64,000 nt of DNA from Polytrichum commune (Eukaryota > Streptophyta > Polytrichopsida > Polytrichales > Polytrichaceae), in contig OX485806.1 in NCBI GenBank assembly GCA_950295325.1, forward strand, positions 8,804,001-8,868,000, read 5' to 3'. Shown here piece by piece: positions 35,052 through 47,559 of this stretch. A program made the position numbers and the translations under genes. Under the pieces are notes generated by a model. That model did not search any database, was not told the DNA's origin, and worked only from the letters and a program-made list of their open reading frames with translations. Position 1 is the stretch's first letter. The number at the start of each line of letters is the position of its first letter.

Positions 35052-36604
35052 GGCCTGGGATTCGTGGCACTCATGTATTTTCATTAGTGTAAGTTCATTC
35101 ATCTTTGCGGATGAGATGAACCACTTTAGACACTACCTTACATCTTCAGCTCCTTGTCTCAAGGGTTTTAAAAAAACACCAAGTTTTAGTAGTTCTAAAT
35201 AATCCCAATCTAATCTAATACTTAAGGCAATAATATAAAGGGTGTTAGACATTTAAAAACAAATGCCTCATATAGAAGCAAGTGTGTGCATCATGCGTTG
35301 CCAATCTATCATTACTAGTCTGGTTATTTTAAAGAAATTAATATGGGCGGACGTTAAATACCCCCTCACGAACTTTCAGGGGTGTTAGACCGGGTTGGGG
35401 CAACCCTCTAAACAAATTTTTGAACCCAACTGAAAATTGTTGCCCATCCCGCCTAATTTGGAAAAAAAACCTTGCCCTTGCATTCTTGAAGGCCGCTTGA
35501 CTACAAATCCCATATTGAATGCACTTCACCTGCAAGGTCTAAAATCCAATATATATGTGTGCACTTCCAATTAGTAAATAAGCAATTGATTGGGATTTCA
35601 TTCCGGAAGTGAAACCATCAACCAAGCACGTAATTAACTTGGAGGTGAAAAACATTACAAAATCCTCATTAATATTGAGGTTATAATTTTGTGATTTACC
35701 ATTTAAAATTATCCTTGTTATTCTAATGATAGATTAGTACAAGTGTTCATAAGATGACCAAAATGAAACAATGAAGATAAAATATAAAACATATAACAAA
35801 AAAATTATATAGAAATCAATTTTATTTTTTAGATAATATAACATGAGGTATAAATAAATGATATGTTATTTGAAATTAGATTTGTGGGAGAATGTTATGG
35901 ATGGGGTATACTCAAAAAATCTCAAGTTTTGATTATAGGCTATCTAAATTATTGTAATATTTTATCCTCATCATATATTGTATAATCTTTAAAATGACAT
36001 GGTGTACATTATTTACTTTAATTAATTTTCATATTATTATTATTATTATTATTATTATTGAATTGATTTGTGAGTTCACCAATCTAGATAGATAGAAACT
36101 CCGGTCCCTATTTAAAGGGGCCGGCGTGAATGAAGTGTCCGTTCGTATTGTCAAATGACCCGTTCACCAATCTACCATAAGAAGATATATATTTTTTTGA
36201 CATATTACAAATGTTTGAGCAATCACACCCGTGCAATATAAATGAATTATGAACGAAAAAAATGTCTATGACAACACGTCATAATTATATGTTGCACACG
36301 TTGATATCTTGCGATATTTATCAAAATAACCATGTGGAATTCAAATTCACATCATGGCCTTGGAAACAATTCATGGGAGGTTAGAAAATAGGCTTAGAGC
36401 ATCCAAGGCCACATCATTGCCCCTTGCCAACAAATTGATATTTACAAAATAGTTAGTAGTTCACAATAGCTATAAATGAGAAAATAGGTCTTACATGCCA
36501 ACTCGGAGGTGTTTCACTAAAGTCGGCTCCATCCGAGCTTCTTGATGGACTCATCCGATTTTTGTTACCAGATGACTTTACTTGAGTGCCACGAATCCCC
36601 AGCC
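35052..36604. mobile_element. Mutator-like non-autonomous element (unit B)
   Basis: It is orthologous to 13447-14906. The left target copy GTATTTTTG (35043-35051) is present. The right one is missing because a deletion of about 520 bp begins right at the element end. It is 93 bp longer, mostly owing to the nested 76-bp stub and its duplicated target (36086-36173) and an expanded (TTA)n tract. Confidence 0.8.
36086..36161 (-). mobile_element. 76-bp retroposed LINE 3'-end stub
   Basis: Unit A has the empty site (14460-14480). In B the 12-bp target GTTCACCAATCT is duplicated at 36074-36085 and 36162-36173. The insert, read on the minus strand, ends CGCCGGCCCC...GGGACCGGAG followed by TTTCTATCTATCT, matching the 3' terminus of the large LINE (52658-52704). 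It is best read as an extreme 5'-truncated insertion of that family or of a SINE sharing its tail. Confidence 0.9.
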
Positions 36605-37029
36605 GATTAGACTTTGCAATACTTTGTAGATAGTTGATATCCTGTGATGATTGAATATTTGTAGAGTGTACAGTTCTGAGAATCTGACTATGGAGTTTCT
36701 TTGAAGGATTGAGGAGTTTGTTCTTATATGTGATAAATTTGCAAGCGCATGATAAGTGTTTAATCTCTCAATCTTTTTGATCTCCTTAGGGCACATTACA
36801 ATTGTTGTTGATACCTTGCATTATGCAACCATTCAAAACTTTCATCTAATCCTGACTTTATTCGCATTTTGTTGATTTTGTTGATTTTTATTGATTGATC
36901 GATTCTCAAATCTAAACAAGATCTTTGTAGACTGACACTCTTGAATTTTAGCTTGATGTTAACGTCATTGGTGGCTATTGATCAGGTGATAAGTCCAAGT
37001 TGGGCAAAGTAGGTGCTCCTACTTTTCAG

Positions 37030-39062
37030 ATGGAAGGTGCTAAGGTAAGCCGCTGTTTAGTTTAAGATCGACGTTTGTGTTCACTAGATATGGCAGAACA
37101 AGGGGTTCTTAATCTACAAACATGTTTTTTCAACATTGTATTTGTTTGCAAGTCAAGCATCTGAGTCATATTATAGGAGCTCATGTTCTTTGGCATTTGT
37201 TGATACTAATGAACTTACGTAGCTTAATCCTTCAAGAGGTGAAGTATAAGAATATACATGTTCAATGTGGGGTCTATATGTTAGCGATTCTCATGTTTTC
37301 TCTACTAGAAGGGAGTGCACATTATCAGCAATTTGGTTCATCACTGGTTGCATAATAGTAGTACATCATTTTTTGTATTTTGTGTTAATTGTGTGTTAGT
37401 GTCACCTGCCCTAGGGGGCATTCACGGTTGGGGTACTACTTTTGGATGTCTAATGGAAAAAGGACTTTTTTAGATAACTTCACATGCTTGGTATGCTTAG
37501 ATTTGTATTGTGAAGCATATTTTGGATCATACCTACAATTCATACTCCATATTGAGTACACCGACAAAGTTAATTTAGAAGGAATAGGGTCATCTAAGAT
37601 ATCATTTTGATTCCTTAAAGGACATTTGGGAGTGTTGTCTTAATTGTTCACCTTAGGATCAAGGAATGAAAAGGACAACAAGAATTAATCGAAACGATCC
37701 CAATTTTTTTCCTCACAATCATCGTTCAAGTGTGTACCAACAGAACCAAAAATGTATTGAATACCAATTGCCCAACTTTACATGTGGCACCAAACATGGC
37801 CAAAAATACATATAATCACGGCCACACCTAAAAGGAACGTCTAGTATTAGAATTGGACAAAAACAATTATATGAATGGACACATGACACTTATACCAAGG
37901 TACCAAGATGCAAAACATGAAATAATTGACCACCAATGCACACCTAAATAACAAAAAATGCCATTGATGTGGCCCAAACAAGTCATTTGACCCCTTTTCA
38001 AGTTTTATGACTTATCTACTTATTTCATAGGGAATTTCTCTATTATTGGTGATTATTTAATAAGAAATAATATCTTTCTTGATATAGCCTATGAACTATC
38101 TACTTATTTATTTAAATTTTATTGATCAAATAATAGTAAATCATGATAAACACCGAAATCCACTAGTCCTTAAGTCCTTAAGTCCTTTGTCCCAAAAGTA
38201 GTACCTCAACCGTGAATGCCCCCCTAGTAAAAACCATACCTTAGGTTACACTGATGGCCAACAGCTTGACCATTAGTGTAACCTTGTGACACTTGGCATT
38301 AGCGCGCTTACTAATATCATGGCATTAGGATACTCAATAATATTATGAGGTCTATGCCTAGGTTACACAAGGAAACACATAACACTTGTCATCAGTATGA
38401 TTTCTTGCATATCAAAATGTAAAAATTTCATGTCAGGCACTCCGAAACACCCTGAATATTTATGGACTTCAATAAGTTACTAGCCGACTTCTCCTAGGAC
38501 GTGAAACACATGATCAGAACAAGATGATCGAGGCTCAAGTCGCTTTTTGCTTATAATTTCTGGACCTCATTTGAATATGATATTCATTATCATAGTGAAG
38601 ATTCTTGTGCTCCTTAAATGGTCTTATAGGTCCCCCCCCAATGTACCATAGAATGTATGGTAGGAGGCTACGTGTAAGAAAAAAAGCCTTACAGATGGTT
38701 CCACTTGAGTGCAACAACAAGAGTCCTCCTTTTGGTGTGCGTTGAATTTGGATATTAATAAACTTTTGTTTGTTTTGCAGATTGTGTTCAAGAGCCCTAG
38801 TGAGTTTCTTATGCAGATTGAAGGATGGTTTGGCATAACATCTCAACTCGTAGCTGAATCCCATGATGGTGGTACAAATCCAATAATTTGCCTCAAGTCT
38901 TTAACATTTCGAACAAACCGTAAAACATATGGTCCATATGGTACTAATAGTGCAGATGATACACAGTTCAAGAGTGACACTGGTAGAATATTGGGATTTT
39001 ATGGCAAAAGTGGATGGGCCATTGATTCACTTGGTGTATTTATGTTTGTTAGTGAGAGCTGA
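37030..39062 (+). pseudogene. Jacalin-related lectin, unit B, exon 2 deleted
   Basis: Exon 1 (37030-37044, MEGAK, donor GTAAGC) and exon 3 (38781-39062) match unit A, and exon 3 is fully open with GWAID at the GxxxD site. The 183-nt central exon with the WGGEGG sheet is gone. A 2.7-kb stretch equal to A 16490-19214 is missing, joined at about 38479 with ACTAG microhomology. Direct splicing of exon 1 to 3 stays in phase 0 but would give only 98 residues, less than a jacalin domain. Confidence 0.85.
37414..38223. mobile_element. PIF/Harbinger-like MITE in lectin pseudogene
   Basis: This 810-bp insert is bounded by inverted GGGGGCATTCACGGTTG ends and a CTA duplication (37411-37413 and 38224-38226). 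Unit A has the empty site (CCCTAGTAAAA near 16235). It has no ORF. The 3-bp duplication and G-rich termini favour Harbinger, with moderate certainty. Confidence 0.75.
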
Positions 39063-39572
39063 AAATTTTGTTCACTCTTAATTTTCCAAGACCCTATTTT
39101 GTATTTTATTTGAATATTGATGAAAGCCTTATGCAATCAATTTTTTGAAATCAGGGTTCTGCGAGGTTATCACCATGTTTTGTTTTTATCATTTAGTAGT
39201 GGAAATGGGTATTAAAAAAAAGAGTACAATTTGATATCTTGTGGGTCATGGTGCATTCAACAACAACCCCATCTTTTAAGCTTGATGCCCTCATTTGTAC
39301 ACATTCCATATCTATTGGATCCTTGTCATATTGCAAAAAGAAAACATATAAAATGAGGTTCGAAGTGTGGTTGTTATCCTGAAAGGAATTGCAAGCTGCA
39401 TCCTAAGGTCAACAACAATTTTTTGTGGGCGCAAAAATTTGATGTCTTACCTGATTTAGGCGTATGAGCGACCTGCTTTTCAAAGTACTTCTATCATTTG
39501 AGGCAATGAGGATAATGCTTGTGTGGCCATTCATTATGCAATATTTGTTATAATTATGAATGTATTGAGCTC

Positions 39573-41699
39573 CACTAGGCGGCAGTCATTGGTGCATAAT
39601 GAGTCATCTACAATCCACGTGTGCTTGGATTGCAACACTTCAATTTGGTTTATTGCTCCTACCCTCTCGCATGCTCCTCTCGAAATTTGGTTGTTTTCAT
39701 CTTTCAATTGTCAACTTGGTAGATTCTAAATTTTTTCTATATAGTTGATTTACTCTCATCTTATTTAAAGTGCTTCATTTTGTTTCAAGTGATTAGAGTC
39801 ATCTCTCGGGAGCTCTTTGTTTCAAGTTTCTTGTCTCATCTCTGGCTCTTGGCCTTGTTGCAAATTTTGTGAAACATTTACTCATTATCATTGTTTATCA
39901 AGGGTTGCACACCTTCCTCTCTATCATCCATGTCTACGCTATTGCTACTTTTCCCACTACAAGTAAACATTTTTTTTAGCTTGCACCTAAAATAGGCTTC
40001 ACTATGCATGTGTGCATCTCATGTGGACAAATATTTTCTTGTTGACTACATTGCTAATATAGGTGTCCCTTCCTACATGCAAACCCTAAATAGAACAACA
40101 AATAAAAATCTAAAATAATACATATGTAAAAGGTGAACTGCAACAATCTTATTAAGTAGTGTAACCAACCTTATTAAGACTACCGTTTGACAAGTTTGAT
40201 TGCTCAAAGTGATCTAATTTATGAGTTCATTTGGAGGGGCATAAGACCCATGATAATCGGACTCACCTCTTGATTTCTTCAAATTTTACAATTTGGAACA
40301 TCTCAATGTGATTTGTGATTGGTATATGCCATTCAGATGCGCCCATGTCCAAACTTTTCATGTGGCACAAGGTGTGTCTTGAGCAACCTCTTATAGCCTT
40401 GCCCAAACTTGTGGTGGAATATTTTAAGTTTTGCATTTACCTTGAATGTATAAAAGAAGTGGTTTAAACTAAGACCAAAGTTAGGGTCCCGTAGAATATT
40501 TGAAGTTGTACACCTTGGTCAAAAATGATTCTTGTTGTCCAAATCCTTCTATTATATTCCTTCAATTTTCCTTTCTTTGGGTGTTTTTCTTGTTTGCACC
40601 AAGATCTGAAGACCACCAACAACAACTACTAGGTGTTTAAAATACTTTAAGAAATTTCTCCTTTCACATTGTAGTTGTCGAGGAATCCTAGACTTACTGC
40701 TCACAAGAAAGAAGACAATAAGAATTCGTGAATCTTGACCTTTATGAAAGTGGACGGTAAAATCTCATAGATCTATCATTGATGAGTACAATGATAACCT
40801 TGAATCTATTTTAATAATGTTACAAACAATTAACCTAACATTATGTAACATGCTATGTACGCAATTTCAATGAGCATCACCAAGTCTTAAAATCGTCCTA
40901 AATTACAAAGAGATTCATCTCTTTCATGATATCTGGGATGAGCATATTGTTGATTTCCTCTATTGGAAAGTGACACAACTAAAATTAGATTATGCTAACT
41001 CGGGCTAGTGGGAGCACATAGTGGACTCCACAATGAGTCCAAGGACAGGATGGCTTGTCAACACACCCTTCCATTGGAGCTTTGTGAATGGGTTGGTTTA
41101 TTCCTATATCCTTGAAAGGGCGTGGTGTTAGGGCCACTTCACACACAAGGCTGAAGGCCCTGACCATGGCAATGTAGAGCTCTCATTGGTCGAAAAGGCG
41201 GAGACCGGTTAAGTTCACTTCGCACTAGGAGGTGAAGGCCTAAATGTCCAAAGAAATGTTTGTGGGTGAAAAGTCTACATGGAGTCCTACATGGCAGGTT
41301 GTGGATAAGGGTGCATGATCTACTGGAATTTGCTTCAGACCCACCTCCAAGAGGTGAGCCTAACGCAAATTCCGGGAGACCACAACTTATTTAATACATT
41401 TTTCCAGCAAGATAGATTTTAGGACAGACTGCTTGGTGGATTCTGTAAGCCTCAATCCTCCTCACCCTTCGATTGCGTCCTAGTCCGGGTGAGGAATCAT
41501 GTGCTACACCTCAAATTGCAATTCACATGTGCAAGCAAGGGAAGAAAATTGGGAGAAGTGGTGTATATAACATCTTTTCCTTTAATAATGTAAGCATTCA
41601 CAAATGCTCAATCAAGTACAATGTCAATTAATTCCCAATGCTTGAGTTCCTTCTTGCCACTCCTCTAAATTAGCCATTTCCCCACAAGTGGAGAAGTGG
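39573..41699. other. No gene recognised
   Basis: This is AT-rich single-copy-looking sequence after the end of unit B. Short frames on both strands show no family resemblance. No transposon termini were found. Confidence 0.5.
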
Positions 41700-43800
41700 T
41701 TATTGCCTACACTAGCCACCTCCTAACAATCCTCTATCCCCCCTCCTCTCACTCACCACAGTTCCACGCTTCTCAGTGCCTAAGACCATGAAAACAATTC
41801 CTTCACTTGCAAAGAAACACACCTATGCCCTCACCACTACTTTAACTCACCACCCCAGCTTCCTGTTAATTCTGCAACATCTGCAGTTCCACTACACTTC
41901 AACTCAGACCTCGACAATGTGTTGAGATGGCTGAAGGCCTAGTCCCGAAATTAGCTCCGCACCGTACAACTCCCCCTTGTCGAAGCAGCCCCCACTGTTA
42001 CACCTGCCGCCTCCGAGCTGCCCTTCTTCTGGTAATTTCCTTACCTTCCTCCCTTGTATCAATTCCGATAACAACACAACTCCTCGAGGCCTTGCTCCAC
42101 TCCTCACCACCAACCAGCTGAACTCCCACTTGAATTTCACGAACCTGGGCGTCGGCGTCTGAGGCACATTGATGTACCCCTGCCTGCTCCAACTAAAACC
42201 ATACTCACGATAGCCGTACTCCAACAACTTTTCTCCTTTACACAACTCGGCCCAGGGTTCAAGAGTTGGAGCAAGTGCTCTCAACCTCTCTCTGCCTCTT
42301 ACCCTTGATCACTCATGGATGCACCGATCCGAAGCAAATCGTTAAACCCTCTCTCCTCATATTCGACCAATGCTAACTACAAGTTTTCTACAACTGCTTC
42401 TGCTGCGCACCCTTACTAGTCTTACTCTCCCTGTCCTGCTGCCATCCCAGTCACCAGTCCCCCCCGACAATGCCGGCTCCACGGCACCCTCAACTCCGAA
42501 TTCTTCCCGAGTCGGCCAACAACCTTAGAAGTCAGCTACCCTATCGACCTACACAACATCACCAAGCTGACCTGCATCGATTGATTCTCCTGGAGGATTG
42601 CTCCTCCCCCGTGGTCGTGCTCACAGCCGTCCAGTGTCACCTACGTACTTGCGTGATTAATGGGGCAGTTTCCCCGGAGGATCGATCCAGGCATGTACCA
42701 CAACTAATTGACACGATGCTAAGTTCTTTTTCTTGAGATTCCCTTCCAGTTGCCCTCGGCTCTTACCTTCAGGAGATGGCGAAAGGCAGGAGATCCATGC
42801 AGGATCTAGTGTGCCGAACTGGCACGCACCAGGAGTTCACCTGCAGCCCCAACTCGTCGTAACCTCCATCCTCCTGTCTCGCAATAGGAGCAGCCGATGA
42901 GGAGGGCAGCCTTCCTACGTCCCGTGAAGACCGTGCTCCGTGCAGCCATCCTCCGAAGCATCACCACTTCCGACTTCCTTCGCCGTGTACGTTTTCCGGG
43001 ACTTCGGCATCGATCCCAACCTTGCCAGTGAAACTGGAAGCCACCTATCTCCCACATGTGCTCTCATTCCCAACCCAGTGACTCCGTCGACCAACCTCTG
43101 ATCGCCATGTTAGCCACAACAATCGCCGCTCGAGCCCACCATTCTCTACCGAGACAGGGATTCCGCCTTTCTTCCCTGCCGCCCAACATCCTCCTGATTG
43201 CTATTGTGCAGCCTCAAACCAATTAGCCTCCAACAAGTGTGGCACGCCGAGGTCGTTGTTGAATGCCGATCGGATCTCTCATGTCACCCTGCTCCAGCTC
43301 CTCAACCTCCTATGACATCCAATCCACTACGAGGCAGCGCTCCCGTGTGCTGATCTCTCCCTTCCCTTTCTTTCCTACACTTCTTCTCTCTCAATGCCTC
43401 CTCCAAGAACAGTTCTTTTGCCCCTACCTCGAGTCCTTCTCCTCTCTCCCTTCCCCGTTCACTGCATCCTTCCCTCACGAAGCAGGGCTCCGCCCCACGT
43501 CCTTACCTCTCTTCACATGTGGGCAGGGCTTCGCCCTCTTGCTCCTCATCCCTCTCACCTCTATCTCTAGACATGCATAATGAGGCTCCTTGCCTCTACC
43601 TCCGGAGACCCCTCCAACCTCTACCTTTTTTCCCGGGTTGCCCGGCATCTTTCGGGCCGCCCGAGAGAAAAAGCGGGTCAAGACCTTTTCTTTTGGCCTC
43701 TCCTCCTTTCCAACCCACTTTCCCTCTTCTCCTCTTGACTTCTTCTCCCCCTAGACTCCTAGATAACTCAAACTCATTGATAGATAGATAAGAAGCAAGG
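41700..43800. other. Pyrimidine-rich, GC-richer block
   Basis: The plus strand is strongly C/T-rich and GC-richer than its flanks, ending near a short (GATA)n run at 43780-43791. Several open frames exist on both strands (for example 41904-42284 minus and 42470-42736 plus), but they look like composition effects. It could be the leader or UTR of an old retroelement. I cannot assign it. Confidence 0.4.
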
Positions 43801-43885
43801 TTAATTAAGAATAACCCCCCGGAATCGTTCGCAACTCCTTACGCTCGGTTAATGGTATAAATTGCGGTTTGTTGCCTTGGAGGTT

Positions 43886-44080
43886 GCCAAGTCATGTCTC
43901 CTTGGTTGGTTGAGGGAGGGAATTTGTACAACACTTAAGCGGTCCAGGTTCGATCCCCATAGACTCCGTTTGACTGTTTAAGATGTTTATACATGACTTG
44001 GTGTTGCTAGTGATTTCTAGGCAGGAATTTAGTATCCAACCAACCGGCTCTTACCCATCCTCCTGAGCTATCCGTGTAAA
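43886..44080 (+). mobile_element. tRNA-derived SINE, copy 1
   Basis: A Pol III B box GGTTCGATCCC (43947-43957) and a degenerate A box within CTCCTTGGTTGGTTGAGG (43899-43916) have tRNA-like spacing. The sequence is shared with 52889-53066. Two interleaved inverted pairs are present: CCAAGTCATGT with ACATGACTTGG (43991-44001), and GGTTGGTTG (43904-43912) with CCAACCAACC (44036-44045). The exact ends and target duplication are unresolved. Confidence 0.65.
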
Positions 44081-45530
44081 TATCATTCAATAAATAACGG
44101 TCATCGTTATGACCCCTTCCCTTATTCTATTGGTTTTTCTTGGTCCTTTTAAGTATGCTTTTACTAGACTCTCCATGAAACGCTTATGCCTTATTCCCCT
44201 TTAATTCCCTACGGTTAATTTCTCTTCAAGTTCCTAATCACCTTTTAGCCTCATTCCACCGAGATATTTAACACCTTACATTTCCCATCACCTGCTAGTT
44301 CTATCAAGCATGAAATCGACGTGTTAGCCATGTTTTTGCGATTAAGGATTAATGTGAGTACGATTTCGGGCTCACAGATTCCAAGACAGATTCCAGTCGA
44401 TACAAACTCCATCAAATAATTCTCTTAAATTGATAAAGTTTGAGACATATTAGAGTTATCCTTTAACTCAACCGGAGTTTTAGTAGGGAGTTGGTTGTTT
44501 CGCATGCATAACTTTCCATGTTCGGTAAGTTGTGGGTGCATGCTTGGAGTCAATGTGGAGGTTTGAACGAAGGACATTCCATATTGGTTCATTGGGTATC
44601 AAACTCATTTTGGCATGCCCAGGTTTCAGAGGTGGAAGAGGAGGTCCCAAGACTTTCAACCAACTTTCAAAAAGGTTCCAATACATGATGAGCTAATGAG
44701 CTCTTAATAGTATTTTTTTTCTCAAAGAAATATCAAACCCATGGTTTCCGTCCCTCTTTGAGGAACTTTATGGATAATTGTATTGTTCCTTGCTTTTCTG
44801 ATTCTACGTATACCTATACGACTTACATCTACCTTGGTGTGTGCAGTTAGGTTGTGGTTGGCTAGGGTTTCACAATGTCTACCTATCATTATTTTTAAGC
44901 TCAAAGCAACAGACTTTCATCTTTGTGAAACGCCAAAGTTTATTTATCATGTGGCTATAAGATTATCACTTGGTGTAAGGAGGCCCCGTGTCTAAGGGCT
45001 CTTATTTTTTATCATGACTAAATCTGGACTAATGGATTGTTGACTTTATATCTATATGTTTAGGTACCCACAACTAAGATGATTCTAGTCTCAATAAGGG
45101 CGGCCATGAGCACTTCAAAACCATATAGAAGTAATTATTTTTGACATTTTTATAATTCAATGCTTTCAATATAAGGGTTTAAATGCCAACATAGAGTCAT
45201 ACAATAAGGATTATGATATTATGTGAGAAAATATGTGTGGGTTTTTCAACAATAAGAAGACAAACATCAATCTCTATGTGATTTCTTTTAATAATATTCT
45301 AAATATATGGGCAACCCAATGAATGAGGTAGATTAGCAATAAACATGATATATATGTATATATGTATGTTTGTCCAATTTAATAAGGAGGATCCAAAGCC
45401 ATATCATGCACAACCTCTCAACCACGCTAACTCAATAATGTTGGGAAATAATATACAAACCAAGAACCAACCCTTCCAATTCCACTCAATGTTTCCTAGC
45501 TCCCCAAGTTTTGTCAAAACCTTGAAGTAA
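44081..45530. other. No gene recognised
   Basis: This is AT-rich DNA with short unrelated frames. It leads into the GC-richer 5' region of the left LINE copy; the boundary is gradual and uncertain. Confidence 0.4.
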
Positions 45531-46454
45531 CCCTTGCCATTGCTCATGGTTAAACACTTTGTCATTCTTTGGGCCATACTTCTTTGGAAGTCTTTCCCCG
45601 GGCTTGAGGGCTTGAGGGCTTGGGGGTTGTCCTTGGCCGGTGGGGTGGGGGTGGTCCTTGGCTTGGTGGTTTGGTGGGTAGTCCGCGGTGGTCTCTTGTG
45701 CGGGTTGTTGAACGGAAGGCCAAGGAACGGAGAGCTGCGACGCTGGTAGAGGCGTGGTGAGTGGCGAGAGGGCCTCGGAGAGGGAAACCCTCAGGAACTC
45801 GAAAGGTTGCTGGAGGCTAGGGAGTGGGAAAGTCGAAGCGGCACTGCATGTTGCTCCTCAACATCTCCCTAGCCACCCACCTATTGAGGAACTTAGGGCC
45901 ACTCTGCTCCGAGCCCGATCTCACCCCTCAACATAAATACCACCGAAAGCTACCCACACACCCTCTTCGCAGTCAACAGATCCACAGAGAAGACAGATAC
46001 CGCACTTATCGAAAGAGCTGCCGGAGACAAGAACTGGGATTCGTAGTACTGACAGATCCACAACAAAGAGACATACTGAAGGAGTGCCGGAGGCAGTGAC
46101 TGCGATTCGAAGTCACCCGAAGAAGTTGTTGCGGGTCCACATCACCGAAGCTCAGATCTGAGCACATCACCGAAGCGCACATCGAAGCACATAGAGAACT
46201 GCAAGAATGCCGGAGGCAGTGACTGACTAGAAGCCCTGCCGGGAGAGCTGTCAAGGGTCCACACCGCCAAAGCTCACCACCGAATCAGCCAAAGGCCCAC
46301 CGAAGCTTATCAGCTCTGAGCTCATCAAATCTGTGCTCATCACCGAATCAACCTCAAGACCACCGAAGCACCCACCGAAGCCTAGGTATACCTGTAACTT
46401 CACTTTCAGTATAGAAATCTTCAAATATCAAACTAAATCAGATCCAGAATATAG

Positions 46455-46856
46455 GTAGCCAATAGCAGCGAGGAACACAGAAAGTGAAAGCGCCGAAACA
46501 AAGGCAAGCTGAAATCCACTACTGTTGTAAGTGGAAGCTGCTGCAGCAGCTTGAACGTAGAAATAAAAGTATAGCAGCTTGAGAGCAGATAGTCAATAGC
46601 CGCGAGGAACACCGAAAGTGAAGGCGCTGAAACAAAGGCAAGCTGAAATCCACTACTACTGTAAATGGAAGTTGCTGCAGCAGCTTGAACGTAGAAATAA
46701 AAGTATTGTAGCTTGAGAGCAGATAGTCAATAGCCGCGAGGAACACCGAAAGTGTAGTCGCCGAAATAAAGGCAAGTAGAAACCCACTACTGTTGTAAGT
46801 GGAAGCTGTTGTAGCAGCTTGAGCGCAGAAACAAGAGTATAGCAACTTAAGAGTAG
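46455..46856 (+). repeat. Three 134-bp tandem repeats in LINE 5' region
   Basis: Unit starts are near 46455, 46589 and 46723, each opening with AATAGC(C/A)GCGAGGAACAC. The GAACGTAGAAATAAAAGTAT segment recurs in the first two. Tandem 5'-UTR monomers act as internal promoters in some LINEs (mouse L1); that role here is inference. Upstream (46010-46330) a second degenerate array repeats GCCGGAGGCAGTGACTG. Confidence 0.8.
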
Positions 46857-47559
46857 GAACTTGAGTGTTACAAATTGGGGGAAACAAGGAAGTGTAGCAG
46901 CCGAGTAAAGGAGCTGCGACGTAAGAACAAGAAAACTGCGGCGTGCAAAAACAGGAGTTGTGACTCCCAAGAGAAGCTCTGTAACAAACTGTTGAAGACA
47001 AAGGAGGATTACCCCGAACCAGGTGAAAATTCCGCCAACACCGCGAGTAAAATCGGTTGCAATAGCTTAGGAGATTCAAACCCAGCAAGGAGCTGAGACG
47101 AGGAGCTACAACAGAGGTGCAGACATCACCGAAATTGCTGAAGAAGGGAACTCAGAACTAGACAACCCAAAGAAAGGAGCTGTGAGGATCGGCGCAGCAC
47201 GGAGACAAGCATTACCGACTAAAAGCAACTGTTGTAGAGAATTGGCTGCAGCCAATAAGCTGCTTCAACCAAAAGGAGACGGTGTTACAGCCAAAGGAGG
47301 CGACTCAACATCAGAAAATAAGAGAGCCGCGTTGATGAACGCACAAGCACTACTAGCAAAAAAACTAACTACTGGAGCCGCAAAAGAACTGCTGCAGTTG
47401 TATTAACAATTACTGCAGCCGAAGAAGCCCCTGGTCTGATACATCTTGGAGAAGCCCCTGGTTCATCTTCGAAGGAGCTGCTGGAGCACAGAGCAGGGAG
47501 CTGCTGGAGGTTGGAGCTGCTGGAATTGAGCGAAAGGAGCACCCAACAAAACACCAAAC

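Larger units (their letters stand above)
22066..39572. other. Tandem segmental duplication, unit B
   Basis: This is the second copy of the block described for 1-20607, with the same gene order. It has B-specific insertions (24962-25561, 31598-32255, 36086-36161, 37414-38223) and deletions (equivalents of A 316-783, 930-3140, 14907-15430 and 16490-19214). It keeps about 2.5 kb more of the L1-type LINE than A. Confidence 0.9.

Noticed and set aside
37028-39062. Functional short lectin in unit B by splicing exon 1 to exon 3
   Set aside because: The phase allows it, but about a third of the jacalin fold, including the WGG sheet, would be missing.
41904-43791. Protein-coding gene in the GC-richer block
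   Set aside because: Frames are open on both strands, rich in Ser/Pro/Leu from CT-rich DNA, with no motifs or splice structure.
46519-47088. Minus-strand open frames across the 134-bp repeats
   Set aside because: They are repeated only because the DNA is tandemly repeated. They oppose the LINE sense strand and show no family resemblance.
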